From Gordionus sp. m RMFG-2023 (lineage: Eukaryota; Nematomorpha; Gordioida; Chordodea; Parachordodidae), in the NCBI RefSeq assembly GCF_954871325.1, contig NC_088778.1:30737120-30801119 (forward strand): 64,000 nucleotides of DNA, given 5' to 3'. Shown one piece after another: positions 46,230 to 56,274 of the stretch. The number at the start of each line of letters is the position of its first letter. Within the stretch, counting starts at the first letter, position 1. The translations under genes and the position numbers were made by a program. The notes under the pieces were generated by a model, which saw nothing but the letters and a program-made list of their open reading frames with translations, searched no databases and was not told the DNA's origin.

Positions 46230-46705
46230 CTCTAGAGAAACTTTCGTACCTGGGTCAGGGTTTACGATTTAACATCCAATCGATTCTCATCCAAGATGAT
46301 CAAATTTTTTTTTTTAAAAAAAAAAACGCGGGCAGGTGGCAAATAAAATCATCTAAAATTTTTATAAAATAAAAATCTGGTTCAGGGGAGTTCCTAATTG
46401 AACGATATAAAACCACAACACGCAATTTATTATAATAATGAGTGAAATTTTAAGGAAAAAAAGGAAATAAATAATATGGAAAAAATAACGGAAAAATTAA
46501 TTGAGAATCAATCATTTTTTTTTCTTTCCCCCCCCCCCCTTGGAAAGTTGGTAAACGACGCGAGTGAATCCGCCTAACTTAGGTTTCTTTATGATAATCG
46601 CCCCCGCCTGTTCAATCACCCCCACACCCCACGAATTATGGTGGTCCTTTGTAAGCGCTAAATGTTTTTTTTCTAAAATAAAATAGGTATACGTTAATAT
46701 TTTAC
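46230..46705. other. No gene seen
   Basis: C-run at 46529-46540 and A+T-rich DNA. No supported feature. Confidence 0.35.
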
Positions 46706-46824
46706 AGAGACCCGTAGACCGGTATTAAGACCGAATATTTTAAATCGCCATTATTAGCTAATAAAAATTAAATGTAATTAAAAAATCCGGGCCGGGCCTG
46801 AAAATATAAAACCCGTGTCAGGCC
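46706..46824. mobile_element. Family E MITE, short and worn
   Basis: AGAGACCCGTAGACCGG at the left. CCGGGCCGGGCCTGAAAATA at the right with the CCATTATTAGCTAATA core. The end terminus is lost. Confidence 0.6.
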
Positions 46825-47467
46825 AAAAATTTTTCCAATCCGATATTTTATAATAAGCGGTCATTTTCACTTCATTTGTACATAATATTTTATGAACTTT
46901 GTAGAATCCAAATCAATTCCCTCCCTCCCCGTCACCTATGAAGATGTTGATTAATTTATTATCAATCATATTTTTTTTTATTTTCAAAATTCAATTAATT
47001 TTTTAAATTTTTTAAAAAAATAAATCTTTCAGCATTTTATTTTACATGATTTAAATATTTTTTTAAATAAAAATTTTAATATTTTTTTTTATTATTTAAA
47101 AATAAATTAAAATATTTTTTTTATTATTTTTTAAAAAAAAAAAATCGATTTGTTAAAAAATATATTTAAAAAATAGAATTTATTGATAAAATATTTTTTT
47201 TAAGAAAATAAAAGAAATTAATAATTATTTTTGTTACAAAGATTATATTCTATCCCACGCTTGCGAAAAGCCGAGAGAGAAATAATAATGGGATTTTTTT
47301 TATATTAAAAACGTGCCTAGTTGATTACAGAAGAATCAATTCCCTTTTAAGAATAAAAATAGAAATTTGTTTTTAAAAAAAAAGATCGCAATCGAAATGA
47401 GATTCAAAAAATCGAATTATATTATTTTAAGCTAGTAAAAATTTCTACACTATACAACCCTCCCACC
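46825..47467. other. No gene seen
   Basis: Extremely A/T-rich homopolymer stretches between 46960 and 47220. Confidence 0.35.
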
Positions 47468-47652
47468 CAGGGATACCCGAACCCGGGTTCGGGAAATTTA
47501 AAATTGATTGGTTGGGCTTTTTAAGCCACAGAACAAACAGAGACCGATTTAAGGACAACTCATTAAATCCGGGGTGAAATGGACCTGGGACAGGTTCGGG
47601 CCCCTTTTAGGAAATCGGTTTCGAATAACACGGGTTCGGGTTCACATCCCTG
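47468..47652. mobile_element. Family G MITE
   Basis: CAGGGATACCCGAACCCGGG at the left pairs with the complement of CGGGTTCACATCCCTG at the right. Flanks CTCCCACC and CCCTCACC match at 6 of 8. The termini resemble the hAT at 22045 (ATGTGAACCC). Confidence 0.7.
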
Positions 47653-47765
47653 CCCTCACCCCCCATTCCTTCAAAAAATGCACACATTATATCATTAGAT
47701 TTTAATATAAAGAATGAGCTTATTTAAATTTTTTGGGCGGCATGAGTTAAAAATTTTTTTTATGT

Positions 47766-47873
47766 AATGGGCGGAGGGGTAGAAAATTTTTAGACCAATG
47801 GGCGAGCGGGTAAAATATTTTAGACCAATGGGGGGGAGGCTGGTAAAGAATTTTAGACTAATGGGCGGGCGGT
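47766..47873. repeat. Minisatellite, about 31-34 bp unit, four units
   Basis: AATGGGCGGxGGGGTAxAA...TTTAGACC is repeated with variation. The region 47730-47970 looks like an altered family E-type element (ending GTGCAGGCATCTACT) whose middle has been expanded. Confidence 0.65.
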
Positions 47874-48044
47874 TTTTTTTAAAAAACTATGAGTGGGTTG
47901 GAAGGGGGGTTTAAATTTATTTTTAAAATATTGGACGGGCTTGTGGCCTAAATTTAGCGCAGTGCAGGCATCTACTATAAACAATAAGTTAAAAGAAAAA
48001 TAGGTATAAGTTGATAATTTTTTAAAAATAATGATTAAATATTA

Positions 48045-49245
48045 AAAAGGCATAAAGAAGAAAAAAAAGTGGAAAAAAACCCAAACTTATTATTAAAAAT
48101 ATGAAATAGTTAAAGTCCTCTGCAATGGTGATCTTAAAGGATCTCCAAGGAACTAAAAAAAAGATTGAAAGAACATGAAATCTTTATTTGAATTATTTAA
48201 TAAGATTTCCCTGTTTTCTGCTATAAAAAAATTTGACGCGAATGTTAAGGACTAACAATTGCGATGATTAAAAAATATGTTACGCTAGAAATGGCCATTC
48301 CCGGGAAAAGTGGATGCTGAAGAAATTAGAGTGCCAGATCTCACACCAAAAGGAAATACGCGCGTTAATATTCTCTCAAATCTTGCGGAAACGGGATTGT
48401 CTACGAGCCTTAATCAAACCCGTACATTTCTTTTAAACCGTGGCACTGTTCTCAACTTATAAAAATGCGCGAAGGAAAAATTTGGAAACCTGGCTAAGTC
48501 TTTGGGCATGGGTGTTCTTGCAAATTCCGTATATTAGTAAAGATAGGATAAGCTTAGGATGGAAAATACTATGAGGTTGGGAAACAGAGATTTCAGTTTT
48601 TATCTGCAGTATTTAAGAGAAATAAGAAAGTTTAAAAAAATTTTTTCTAATTTTTTATAAGTTGAGAAACACGCCACGGTTTGAAATGAATGTACGGGTT
48701 AGATTAAGGCTAGTAGACAATCCCGTTTCCGCAAGATTTGAAGGAATATTAAAGCGCGCGTTTCCTTTTGGCGTGAGATCTGACGCTCTAATTTTTCGAG
48801 CGTTCACTTTTCCCTGGAATTGCCCTTTCTAGTGCAACCTTATTTATTTAGACCGAAATTGTTAGTTCTTAACATTCGCGTAAATTTTTTTTTATAGCAG
48901 AAAACAGGGAAATCCTATTAAATAATTCGATTAACGATTTCCTGTTCTTTCAAATTTTTCTTAGTTCCTCAGAGATCCTTTAAGATCACCATTGCAGGGG
49001 ACTAGTGTTGTTAAACGGCTAACTCAATATTTCATCCAGAAAAAGTATTACGCAAGCTTGAAGATTTTGTTCATAAAAGGAACAAAGATCTAAACATATA
49101 TTATTTCGGGCTAAAATATTGAATTAGCCGTTTTTAAAAATCGGCTCAAAACGACCCGTTTAACGGGGACTTTGGCTATTTTACATTTTTTTTTAAAAAA
49201 ATAATAATTTTTTCTTTTTTTTCACCTTTTTTCTTCTTTCATTAA
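48045..49245. mobile_element. Foldback element with inverted arms of about 400 bp
   Basis: The left arm (about 48045-48466) and right arm (about 48656-49245, minus an insertion) are reverse complements. Landmarks include AAAGTCCTCTGCAATGGTG / CACCATTGCAGGGGACTTT, GCGGAAACGGGATTGTCTAC and its partner, and TTATAAGTTGAGAA at the hinge. The arms are less A+T-rich than the flanks. The spacer is about 190 bp. No transposase motif is visible. A family A MITE at 49003-49164 split the right arm. Confidence 0.8.
49003..49164. mobile_element. Family A MITE inserted in the foldback element
   Basis: TAGTGTTGTTAAACGGCTAA at the left. ACGACCCGTTTAAC at the right, short of its last seven bases. GGGGAC stands on both sides. 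Removing it restores the foldback arm end GGGGACTTTGGCTATTTT. Confidence 0.75.
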
Positions 49246-49328
49246 ATATGCTTTTTTTAAAAAAAAGATTTAACCATTTAGCCATTATTTAACAAAAAAA
49301 AATATCAACTTTTACCGGTGGTTTCTAG

Positions 49329-49671
49329 TTCAAGAACGGCTAGCTCAATACTTTATCCAGAAAAATTATTACGCAAGCCTGAAAATTTTGCTCATAGAGA
49401 ACAAAGGATCTGGACATATATTAACGAAATCTCGAGGCTAGGTCTGGCTAAAATATTGAGTTAGCCCTTTTAAAAAATTGGCTCAAAACGGGTCGTTTAA
49501 CAACACTAATTAAGAATATAACGAAAATAATATTATGTAAACAATAAGATTTCGCTCATAGAGAACAAAGGATCTGGACATATATTAACGAAATCTCGAG
49601 GCTAGGTCTGGCTAAAATATTGAGTTAGCCCTTTTAAAAATCGGCTCAAAATGAGACGTTTAACAACACTA
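49329..49671. mobile_element. Family A MITE with internal duplication and perfect 8 bp target duplication
   Basis: GTTTCTAG at 49321-49328 and 49672-49679. Inside, the block CATAGAGAACAAAGGATCTGG to AGTTAGCCCTTTTAAAAA occurs twice (about 49395-49478 and 49556-49639) with no visible change. The first copy is followed by its own TTTAACAACACTA end and a short unrelated linker. The outer left terminus is lost. Confidence 0.82.
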
Positions 49672-49679
49672 GTTTCTAG

Positions 49680-50068
49680 TGATCAAAGGATTTTTATTTT
49701 TAAAAAAAAGGTAATTGAAAATTAGCTTTAAAAAAAACGACAAATAAATTTAAACGGAATATTAATATTTTTGTCATTTTTTTTTTATAAACTAATTTAA
49801 TGAAGTGATTTTTTTCTATTATGATATTGGCTTTGTTTTAAAAAATAAATTCTCTCTAACTTGATATTTACGATATTATTATAAAATGAAATAAGGGGAA
49901 TATTTTATTTTTCAAATAAAAAATCGAAATATTTAAAATAATAAAGTAATTTGTATAGTAGTGGATTGGAAGTTTAGTATATATGGTTATATTTTAAAAA
50001 ATGAATAGCATTCGCAAAAAATACAGTGGTAATATTAGCTATATGTGTTAGCGTCGATGCGTTTTTTT
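49680..50068. other. No gene seen
   Basis: A+T-rich spacer. Nothing supported. Confidence 0.35.
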
Positions 50069-50088
50069 CCGGCCCAATGTGTTATTTT

Positions 50089-50315
50089 TAGTGATGTTAA
50101 ACGGCTCGGTTTGAGCCGATTCTTCAAAAACGGCGAACTCGATATTTTATCCAGAAAAATTATTATCGCGAGCCTAAAGATTTTGCTCCAAGAATGGCAC
50201 ACTGGATTGAACATTTATTGGCGAAATCTCGACACTTAGGCAATATCTTCCTGGGTACAATGTTGAGTTAGCCGTTTTTAAATATCGGCTCAAATCTAGC
50301 CGTTTAACAAGACTA
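50089..50315. mobile_element. Family A MITE with perfect 8 bp target duplication, inside family C
   Basis: GTTATTTT at 50081-50088 and 50316-50323. TAGTGATGTTAAACGGCTCG and CTAGCCGTTTAACAAGACTA. Full arms. Confidence 0.9.
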
Positions 50316-50423
50316 GTTATTTTCAACCTTTAAATAATTTTTTTTTTATCGCGTTTTCTTAATATTTAAAAAAAAAAATCTGATTTCACCGGAAATGTAA
50401 TCCACCATGCTTGGAATACCTTA

Positions 50424-50656
50424 CCTTGAATTCATAGTGGCGCGATTGCGATCGCGATTTAACAGCTGATTGATTTTTAAAATTTGTTTATGAGATCAAT
50501 TATTCTTTATTAAAATCATTATTTCTTAGATTATTATTAAAATTTGAATTAAAGATAAAATTAATATTAATAAATAAAAATTGATCTCATAAACAGATTT
50601 TTAAAATCAATCAGCTGTTAAATCGCGATCGCGATCGCGCCACTATTAATTCAAGG
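50424..50656 (-). mobile_element. Family B palindromic MITE with TTA target duplication, inside family C
   Basis: TTA at 50421-50423 and 50657-50659. Removing the element and one TTA rejoins GGAATACCTTA with CCCTATGA, which aligns to the uninterrupted family C arm at 27370-27400. Arms as in the 44852 copy. The 120 bp centre is in the opposite orientation. Confidence 0.9.
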
Positions 50657-50883
50657 TTACCCTATGATTTTCAGACAATTTTACCATATGTTAGTTTTTC
50701 CGAAGATTTTTTTTATATATATAAATTATAAATGAATCAAAGGCTAACGGCAAAAATTGTATACAATTGATAAAATAGATATTCTAAACGTGCCGGATTA
50801 CATTTGCGGTAAAATCAGATTCTTAAATTTAAAAGTACGCGTTCAATAAATTTTTTAAAGTTGAAAAAATAACACATTGCCGC

Positions 50884-52270
50884 TATCACATATATATATA
50901 AATCGGTAATTTTTTAATTTTTTTTATATTAAATTTATGGACAGTTGGGTCGGTGTTTGTGTTACGCTAGCGCGAACATCGACTAAATTTTAGATCATAA
51001 AGTTGATTTGTTTTTTAGGGTTTTTGTCAAAAATCGAGTTATTTATTTCGGGCTAAAATCTTGATAAGACGATATTTTTCGGGCTAGGTGTCGTCGTTTT
51101 TGGATTCGGGTAATCGGTACTTAGTCGAAGTAAAATGTTCGAAATTCCAGGCCCGTTTCCGGTTATGTACTTATTAAAATTAAATAATATTATTAACCAC
51201 TCCTTGAGCTTCCTGATAGGTTAAAACCTGCCTAATATGGACCCCGCTGAGACCAAGATTGTTGCCTAATTTATCAATTGACCTCGCTTCCAAGAAATTT
51301 CAGAAGTTCCATCTGGACCTACTGGAGATTCAAGAATAGATGAAACTTGAGCTGATTTCAAAGTTCTAAGGAAAATCGAATTCGACCTTTACAAGAACTT
51401 ACCAAGAAAAATGGCGAGGGGGTATAACATGTGACCGGAGATGTGACCATCCTTATAAAAACTACAGGCCAATATAAATATAGGCATGATTCGAAATGAT
51501 GGCGGGGCATTCTGTCTGCTACTCGTTGATTATTTATGATTTACTCTTTAGCGTTTAAATTCGAATCGCATTCTCTGCTGATAACATAGAACGATTCTAG
51601 AAGCTTCATTTCGAAATAAATTGCTGGGGAAGTGTATGGCAAAGAAAATATAATATTAAACAAATTGACTTCCCCATTTACATCCCCCAGGACTTCCTCT
51701 ATTATCTATCCACCGAATAAAAGTGTCTGACAGAGCTAGACGAAAAAATGTTTCAAAACTATAAGAAAAACGTAAATTTCGCATTCGATTTCCTTTTTTA
51801 AAAATTAAAAAAAGGCGGAAAAGCACCGAAGGATGATCTGAACTGAGACGGGGATTTTACCCTCGCGCCATTTACCGCACTTTCCTTGGGGATTAAAAAA
51901 AGGAGGAATAATTAATTGATTAACCAAATCAATATAAACCAGAGTAGTTAAAGGGAATCCTTAGGAAAAATAAAATGATTCTATTTTTAATCCCCCCCCC
52001 CCCCAAAACAAATAATTGTCGCGAAAAATGGAACATAAAATTACTAACTAACCTAACCTAACAAACACTATTTAATTAACGCGATGGAGAAAATCGTTAT
52101 ATTGATTATAATAGGAATTATGTTTTGTTCAAATATCGAGGGCGAGGTAAAATTGAAAATCTTATCAATGCTTTCTCTTTCATAGAATAAATATTATAAA
52201 AAATTTAATAATATGATAAATTTGAATATTACCTTTCAAAATGTTTTGCATTTTTAACGTATTTATCATC
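50884..52270. other. No established gene; less A+T-rich stretch at 51180-51760
   Basis: 51180-51760 is more balanced in composition and lacks repeat ends, but frames are short on both strands and I recognise no motif. It could be unique intergenic sequence or a worn element. C-run at 51991-52004. Confidence 0.35.
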
Positions 52271-52364
52271 ATTATAAGTTGCGCACAAAATTGAACGTTT
52301 CAACGCAGCGTTTCAAAAACGCGAATATAAAAAAAAACGTATAAACGCAGCTAATGTTTAAATA
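52271..52364. mobile_element. Family F element, left half
   Basis: ATTATAAGTTGCGCACAAAATTG, then CGTTTCAACGCAGCGTTTC and AACGCAGCTAATGTTTAAA. It stops at the family A element. Confidence 0.6.
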
Positions 52365-52527
52365 GTAGTATCGCTAAAACGGCCCGAGATTAAGATTTTA
52401 GCCAAGGTAATATTATCGCCTCTGAATTTGGTAAATTAGATGTCCAAACCCTTTCTGTCATCTATGACGTAAAAATTTCCAGGCTTACATAATGTCGATT
52501 TGGCGGGGCCGTTTAAAAACAACACTA
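52365..52527. mobile_element. Family A MITE, shortened
   Basis: TAGTATCGCTAAAACGGCCC at the left. GGGGCCGTTTAAAAACAACACTA at the right. Part of both arms is missing. Confidence 0.65.
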
Positions 52528-53846
52528 ATTATAATAGTTTTTGGCGACGTTAAAAAAAAATACAATTTAAAAAAAAAATGGAGGATATTATGCCTAGGCC
52601 TTAATATTTCGCTAGTGGAAAGGTTTGACTCTTTGCGCGTGCGCGAACATTTAAATAATAATAAAAAAAGCCCCTATGTTATACTGCGCGATTACTTTTT
52701 AAGAGAGTTCCTTCATTCCCGAATTTAAGCATTGAAGAAACTTTAGTTCTTAGGTTTCGCGTTAAGTTCATCTTTTTATCTTATTAGAATTCTAGAGAGT
52801 GTCTGTCTAAATAAAAAAGAATCAGTATGAGTACGCGGTATTTTTGTTAATATCCGCCGCGAATTCGCGCTAACTGCGAATGCATTGTGAGTAGACATCT
52901 CAGAGTATTTTAAAGGCATCACCCCCCTTATGTCAAAATGTATATATATATTATTTATTTTTTTTTAATAAAACGCACTTTTTAAAAAATGGGTGTCCTA
53001 TATGTTTTTCTTAACAGAATGCCCTATTCAGAATTACGAATAAATATTTAGACGAGCTATGCATTCCTTAAAAATAAATTGAATGGCGTATATGTTATAC
53101 ACAGTTCGCAACACTTGAAATACCCCTGGGACAAGAAATACCTCCAATTTTAATTTTTAGAAGTGTTTATTCAATTGTTGGCTATAAATATAAATCAATT
53201 GAAGGATGGGGGGGGGGGGTAACTTTGAACTTTTATATACAAATAGGGGCATTTTGGTCTAGTGATTATCCTGCTAAAGGAGGAGGGGAGAGGAGTGGGG
53301 GCTATTGCAAAGTTTTACTTATATATAAAAACGATAGTAAGTGTTCTAACACGAATAAAATAAAATTAACATGTATAATAATGCCTTATTATTAAAAAAT
53401 TATATATACTAAAAAAAAATAGGCCTAATATTAAAAGAGCTCAAAGGGTTTGGTTAGCTTTTCATTTTATAAGATGTTATAAGTTAATTTATGCGAGATT
53501 TTGTTTTAAAAAAATTTCCCACCTTATATATAAGGTATAATATTATATAATTATTATATATACATTTTTTTTAAATAAGAAATTACAGTAAGGAGAAGGG
53601 AGAAAGTTTTATAATTTTTTTAAAAAAAACGGTTCGCTACCTTAAATATCATGGGTCGACAGAATGCGTAATATTACTTTACATCAGAGACTCCGCCGGC
53701 ATAGGTTATAAGCTTCTCGCATTTTCAATCTCAGCGTGGAATATTTTGCCATAAGTTACCCCGTCCTGGCCCGAAAAAAATATTCTGTGCAAAAAAAAGA
53801 GTGTTTTTCAGCCAAAACCTTTTTACTTTAAAGTCCCGACTGCAGA
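52528..53846. other. No gene; family I right half at 52848-52890
   Basis: CGCCGCGAATTCGCGCTAAC then TGCGAATGCA at 52856-52887 is a half palindrome of family I. G-run at 53208-53219. The 78-codon frame at 52492-52728 starts inside the MITE and is not called. Confidence 0.45.
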
Positions 53847-53966
53847 TAGTATTGTCATATCGCCTAACTTTGGCCAACACCGTAGCCTAAAAATGTTGAC
53901 TTAAAACTTCCAAGTTGAGCCTCGTCAGGTTTGGAGTACGTTAAAGTTAGGTGATTTAGCAGCACT
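53847..53966. mobile_element. Family A2 MITE, short
   Basis: TAGTATTGTCATATCGCCTAAC and TTAGGTGATTTAGCAGCACTA. The centre has CCAAGTTGAGCC. Flanks ACTGCAGA and GCAGCAGA match at 6 of 8. Confidence 0.65.
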
Positions 53967-55139
53967 AGCAGCAGAACTTTGTATCTTTTAATCGCGTAAG
54001 TATCCTATTCCAATCTAGTTATAACATTTATATTATTGATATGGAAGACTGCAATAATGAGCTCTGTCTTTGTTCGATTTATTACCAAAACAGTCAGCAG
54101 TTTAGCAGGCTATATAGCTATTGACTAAACCGCCTAAAAATCAGGGTTGTGAGCTTGAATTCGGGTTCAGGAAATTTAGAACTCTATCTAACGGGAAAAT
54201 TTTAATAACAAGAACTTAATCGAAACCGATTTTTTTAAAAAGGCATGACCTACCCCTTCCGGGTCCACATTACCCCTGGTTGAATAGGTTGCCCATCGTT
54301 CTCTGTTTGGTCTGTGGTCTCAAAGTGCCCATGTAAACAATTTAACACCAAACACTTAAAAAGAGCAAAATAGGGTGCCCTAGTTCAAAAGTTATTTAAC
54401 CAATAAGTATCTAATATAAGGCGAAAAACTGCTTGAAGGATTGATATATCAAAAAAAAAATTGTTTCTTTCTTTCTTTCAAAGAAAGATGGAGCACTAGA
54501 TGACTTAAAAAGAACTATTTATATCAACATTTTTTCTTTAAAAAAATAAAATCGAGAATCAAAAGTGTAAGTCAACAAAAATAAATCACCGCCAGTTTTC
54601 TTTTGAGCCCATTTTGCCCCAGCCCACCTGGAACGAATTTTTATTGATCCATAATTTTTTTTTTAAATATTGGATTCTTTTAAAATGCTAAAATTTTGAA
54701 TAAGAACTTATTTTTAAAAAAAAATTAAAATACAGAGGGGAGACAATACTATAGATCTTTCAAATTAAACTTAAAATAGTTATAGTAAAATTTTTAAAAA
54801 AAAAATTGAAATTGTAATTGTATTAGTTTTTAGGGTTTTCCAAAATATTTATTAATTACTGCACTGTACTATATTATATATATTATATTATATTATATTA
54901 GTGTATCGTAGTTAAAAAAGTATAAAAATGGAACATATGTTTGCTATCTATCTCTTTCCTTATATTTTCTTACTGATCTTATACAAAATAAGTGTTTTTA
55001 AAAATTATATATTTCTTAATCTTCCTTTTTTTACACGTGAAATAAAACCACACTTTTTATTAATACATACATACAATAGTAAAAAAAAACTATTATTTAA
55101 ATATTTTAAAAAACGTGTCAATTTGTATAAATTTAAGTT

Positions 55140-55140
<1 letters not shown>
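53967..55140. other. No gene; family G fragments
   Basis: 54142-54278 (CAGGGTTGTGAGC, GAATTCGGGTTCAGG, CCGGGTCCACATTACCCCTG) is a worn family G copy. 54295-54345 carries a further G piece in the other orientation (CTCTGTTTGGTCTGTGG). The rest is A+T-rich. Confidence 0.5.
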
Positions 55141-55202
<62 letters not shown>

Positions 55203-55238
55203 CTTTCTTTCTTTCTCTTCTTTCCTTCTTTCTTTCTA
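55141..55238. repeat. (CTTT)n microsatellite, about 98 bp
   Basis: Near-perfect CTTT units, interrupted by CTC near the end. The 103-codon open frame across it is an artefact of the repeat. Confidence 0.95.
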
Positions 55239-56087
55239 AGGTCTCTTTTTTTTTAAAAAAAATTTCTTATTATTAATGATATAAATTATAAAGGTATATA
55301 ATAATCTGTTATCATGATTATGATGATGATGGTAATTAAAACAATGGAGATTTCACAGGTGTCGCAATTATTACGATGTCTTTTGTTTTCTCTCGAAGCT
55401 AAAGATGATACTTAACTGTGATTTTGCTTATAAATAATATGTATGCCATGTCATGATGTCGATGTCACTCTGAGAAAAATTAAGAATAACCATTATAAAA
55501 TAAAATGTTAATAACCTTAAAACCCTAATAGATGAGATTAGGGATGACTATAAAAATGACAATTTTTGTTATCATCTTCTAAGCATTTTTTTATTTTATT
55601 ACATATCCTGTCTAAAATTGGGATATTTCTGTCCGGTGACCTTTGGTCCGAATGTTCCCGGACATTTTTATACGATTCTGGTAGATTTTGCATTCCTGCA
55701 AAACAGGAAGAAGGAAAAAGATACCAAAATCGGTGCTTTTAATCCCCTTCTCAAAAGTGAGTCATAAGAATGCCAAACATTAATAAATAAATTATATAAC
55801 TTTGTACAAATAATAGCAAACAATTTTCGGTAATAACTAAATGTCAGGTTAAAAATTTTATAAAAATTTTTGAGTGCATATAAAATATAAATACTTGTTA
55901 AATTTAAACAATTAAATTCACGTTAAAGCCGCAAATGAATCATAAAAATAGGTATGCTGTTTTTATTTCTATCTTATTTGCGTGTAAAGAGATTATATGA
56001 AAGAAATAGGATCAAAAAAACAACCCCACAATGTTTTTTTCTATATATCAATTTACTTGGTAAATTTTTATTCATTAACTCATGAGT
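55239..56087. other. No gene seen
   Basis: Somewhat more mixed sequence around 55320-55760, without open frames or repeat ends I can support. Confidence 0.35.
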
Positions 56088-56274
56088 ATAGTTGGGTAAT
56101 TAGTATATTTTTTTAGCAGGCTAAAAAAAAAATCGGCGAAATCCAGTTTTTAGCGGAAAAACTATCACTTTAGGCCTTATAGCTGCTAAAATTTGGAAGA
56201 AACTGGTGTAAATTAATACGCCTTAATGTTAGCGGTGAGCCGAATTAGCCGACATTTAGCCATTACCCAACTAT
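56088..56274. mobile_element. Family J inverted-repeat element
   Basis: TATAGTTGGGTAATTAGTATA at the left and TTAGCCATTACCCAACTATA at the right. The inner arms TTAGCAGGCTAAAAA and AGCCGAATTAGCCGACA suggest a longer degenerate palindrome. GATTATCCAACTATA at about 57421 is a third right end. Confidence 0.65.

Larger units (their letters stand above)
50069..50883. mobile_element. Family C element carrying A and B insertions
   Basis: Left end CCAATGTGTTATTTT, right end AAAAAATAACACATTGCCG. Inner arms AATCTGATTTCACCGGAAATG and CATTTGCGGTAAAATCAGATT. The left arm is split at 50089-50315 (A), the middle at 50424-50656 (B). Both are precise insertions with duplications. Confidence 0.8.

Noticed and set aside
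51180-51760. Possible gene fragment in a compositionally balanced stretch
   Set aside because: All frames are short. I checked both strands for reverse transcriptase, integrase and transposase motifs and found none.
53251-53275. tRNA gene suggested by TTGGTCTAGTGATTATCCTG
   Set aside because: Good A-box resemblance, but no B box or T arm follows.
54928-55239. 103-codon open frame
   Set aside because: Its last third is a (CTTT)n repeat and the rest is A+T-rich with no motif.
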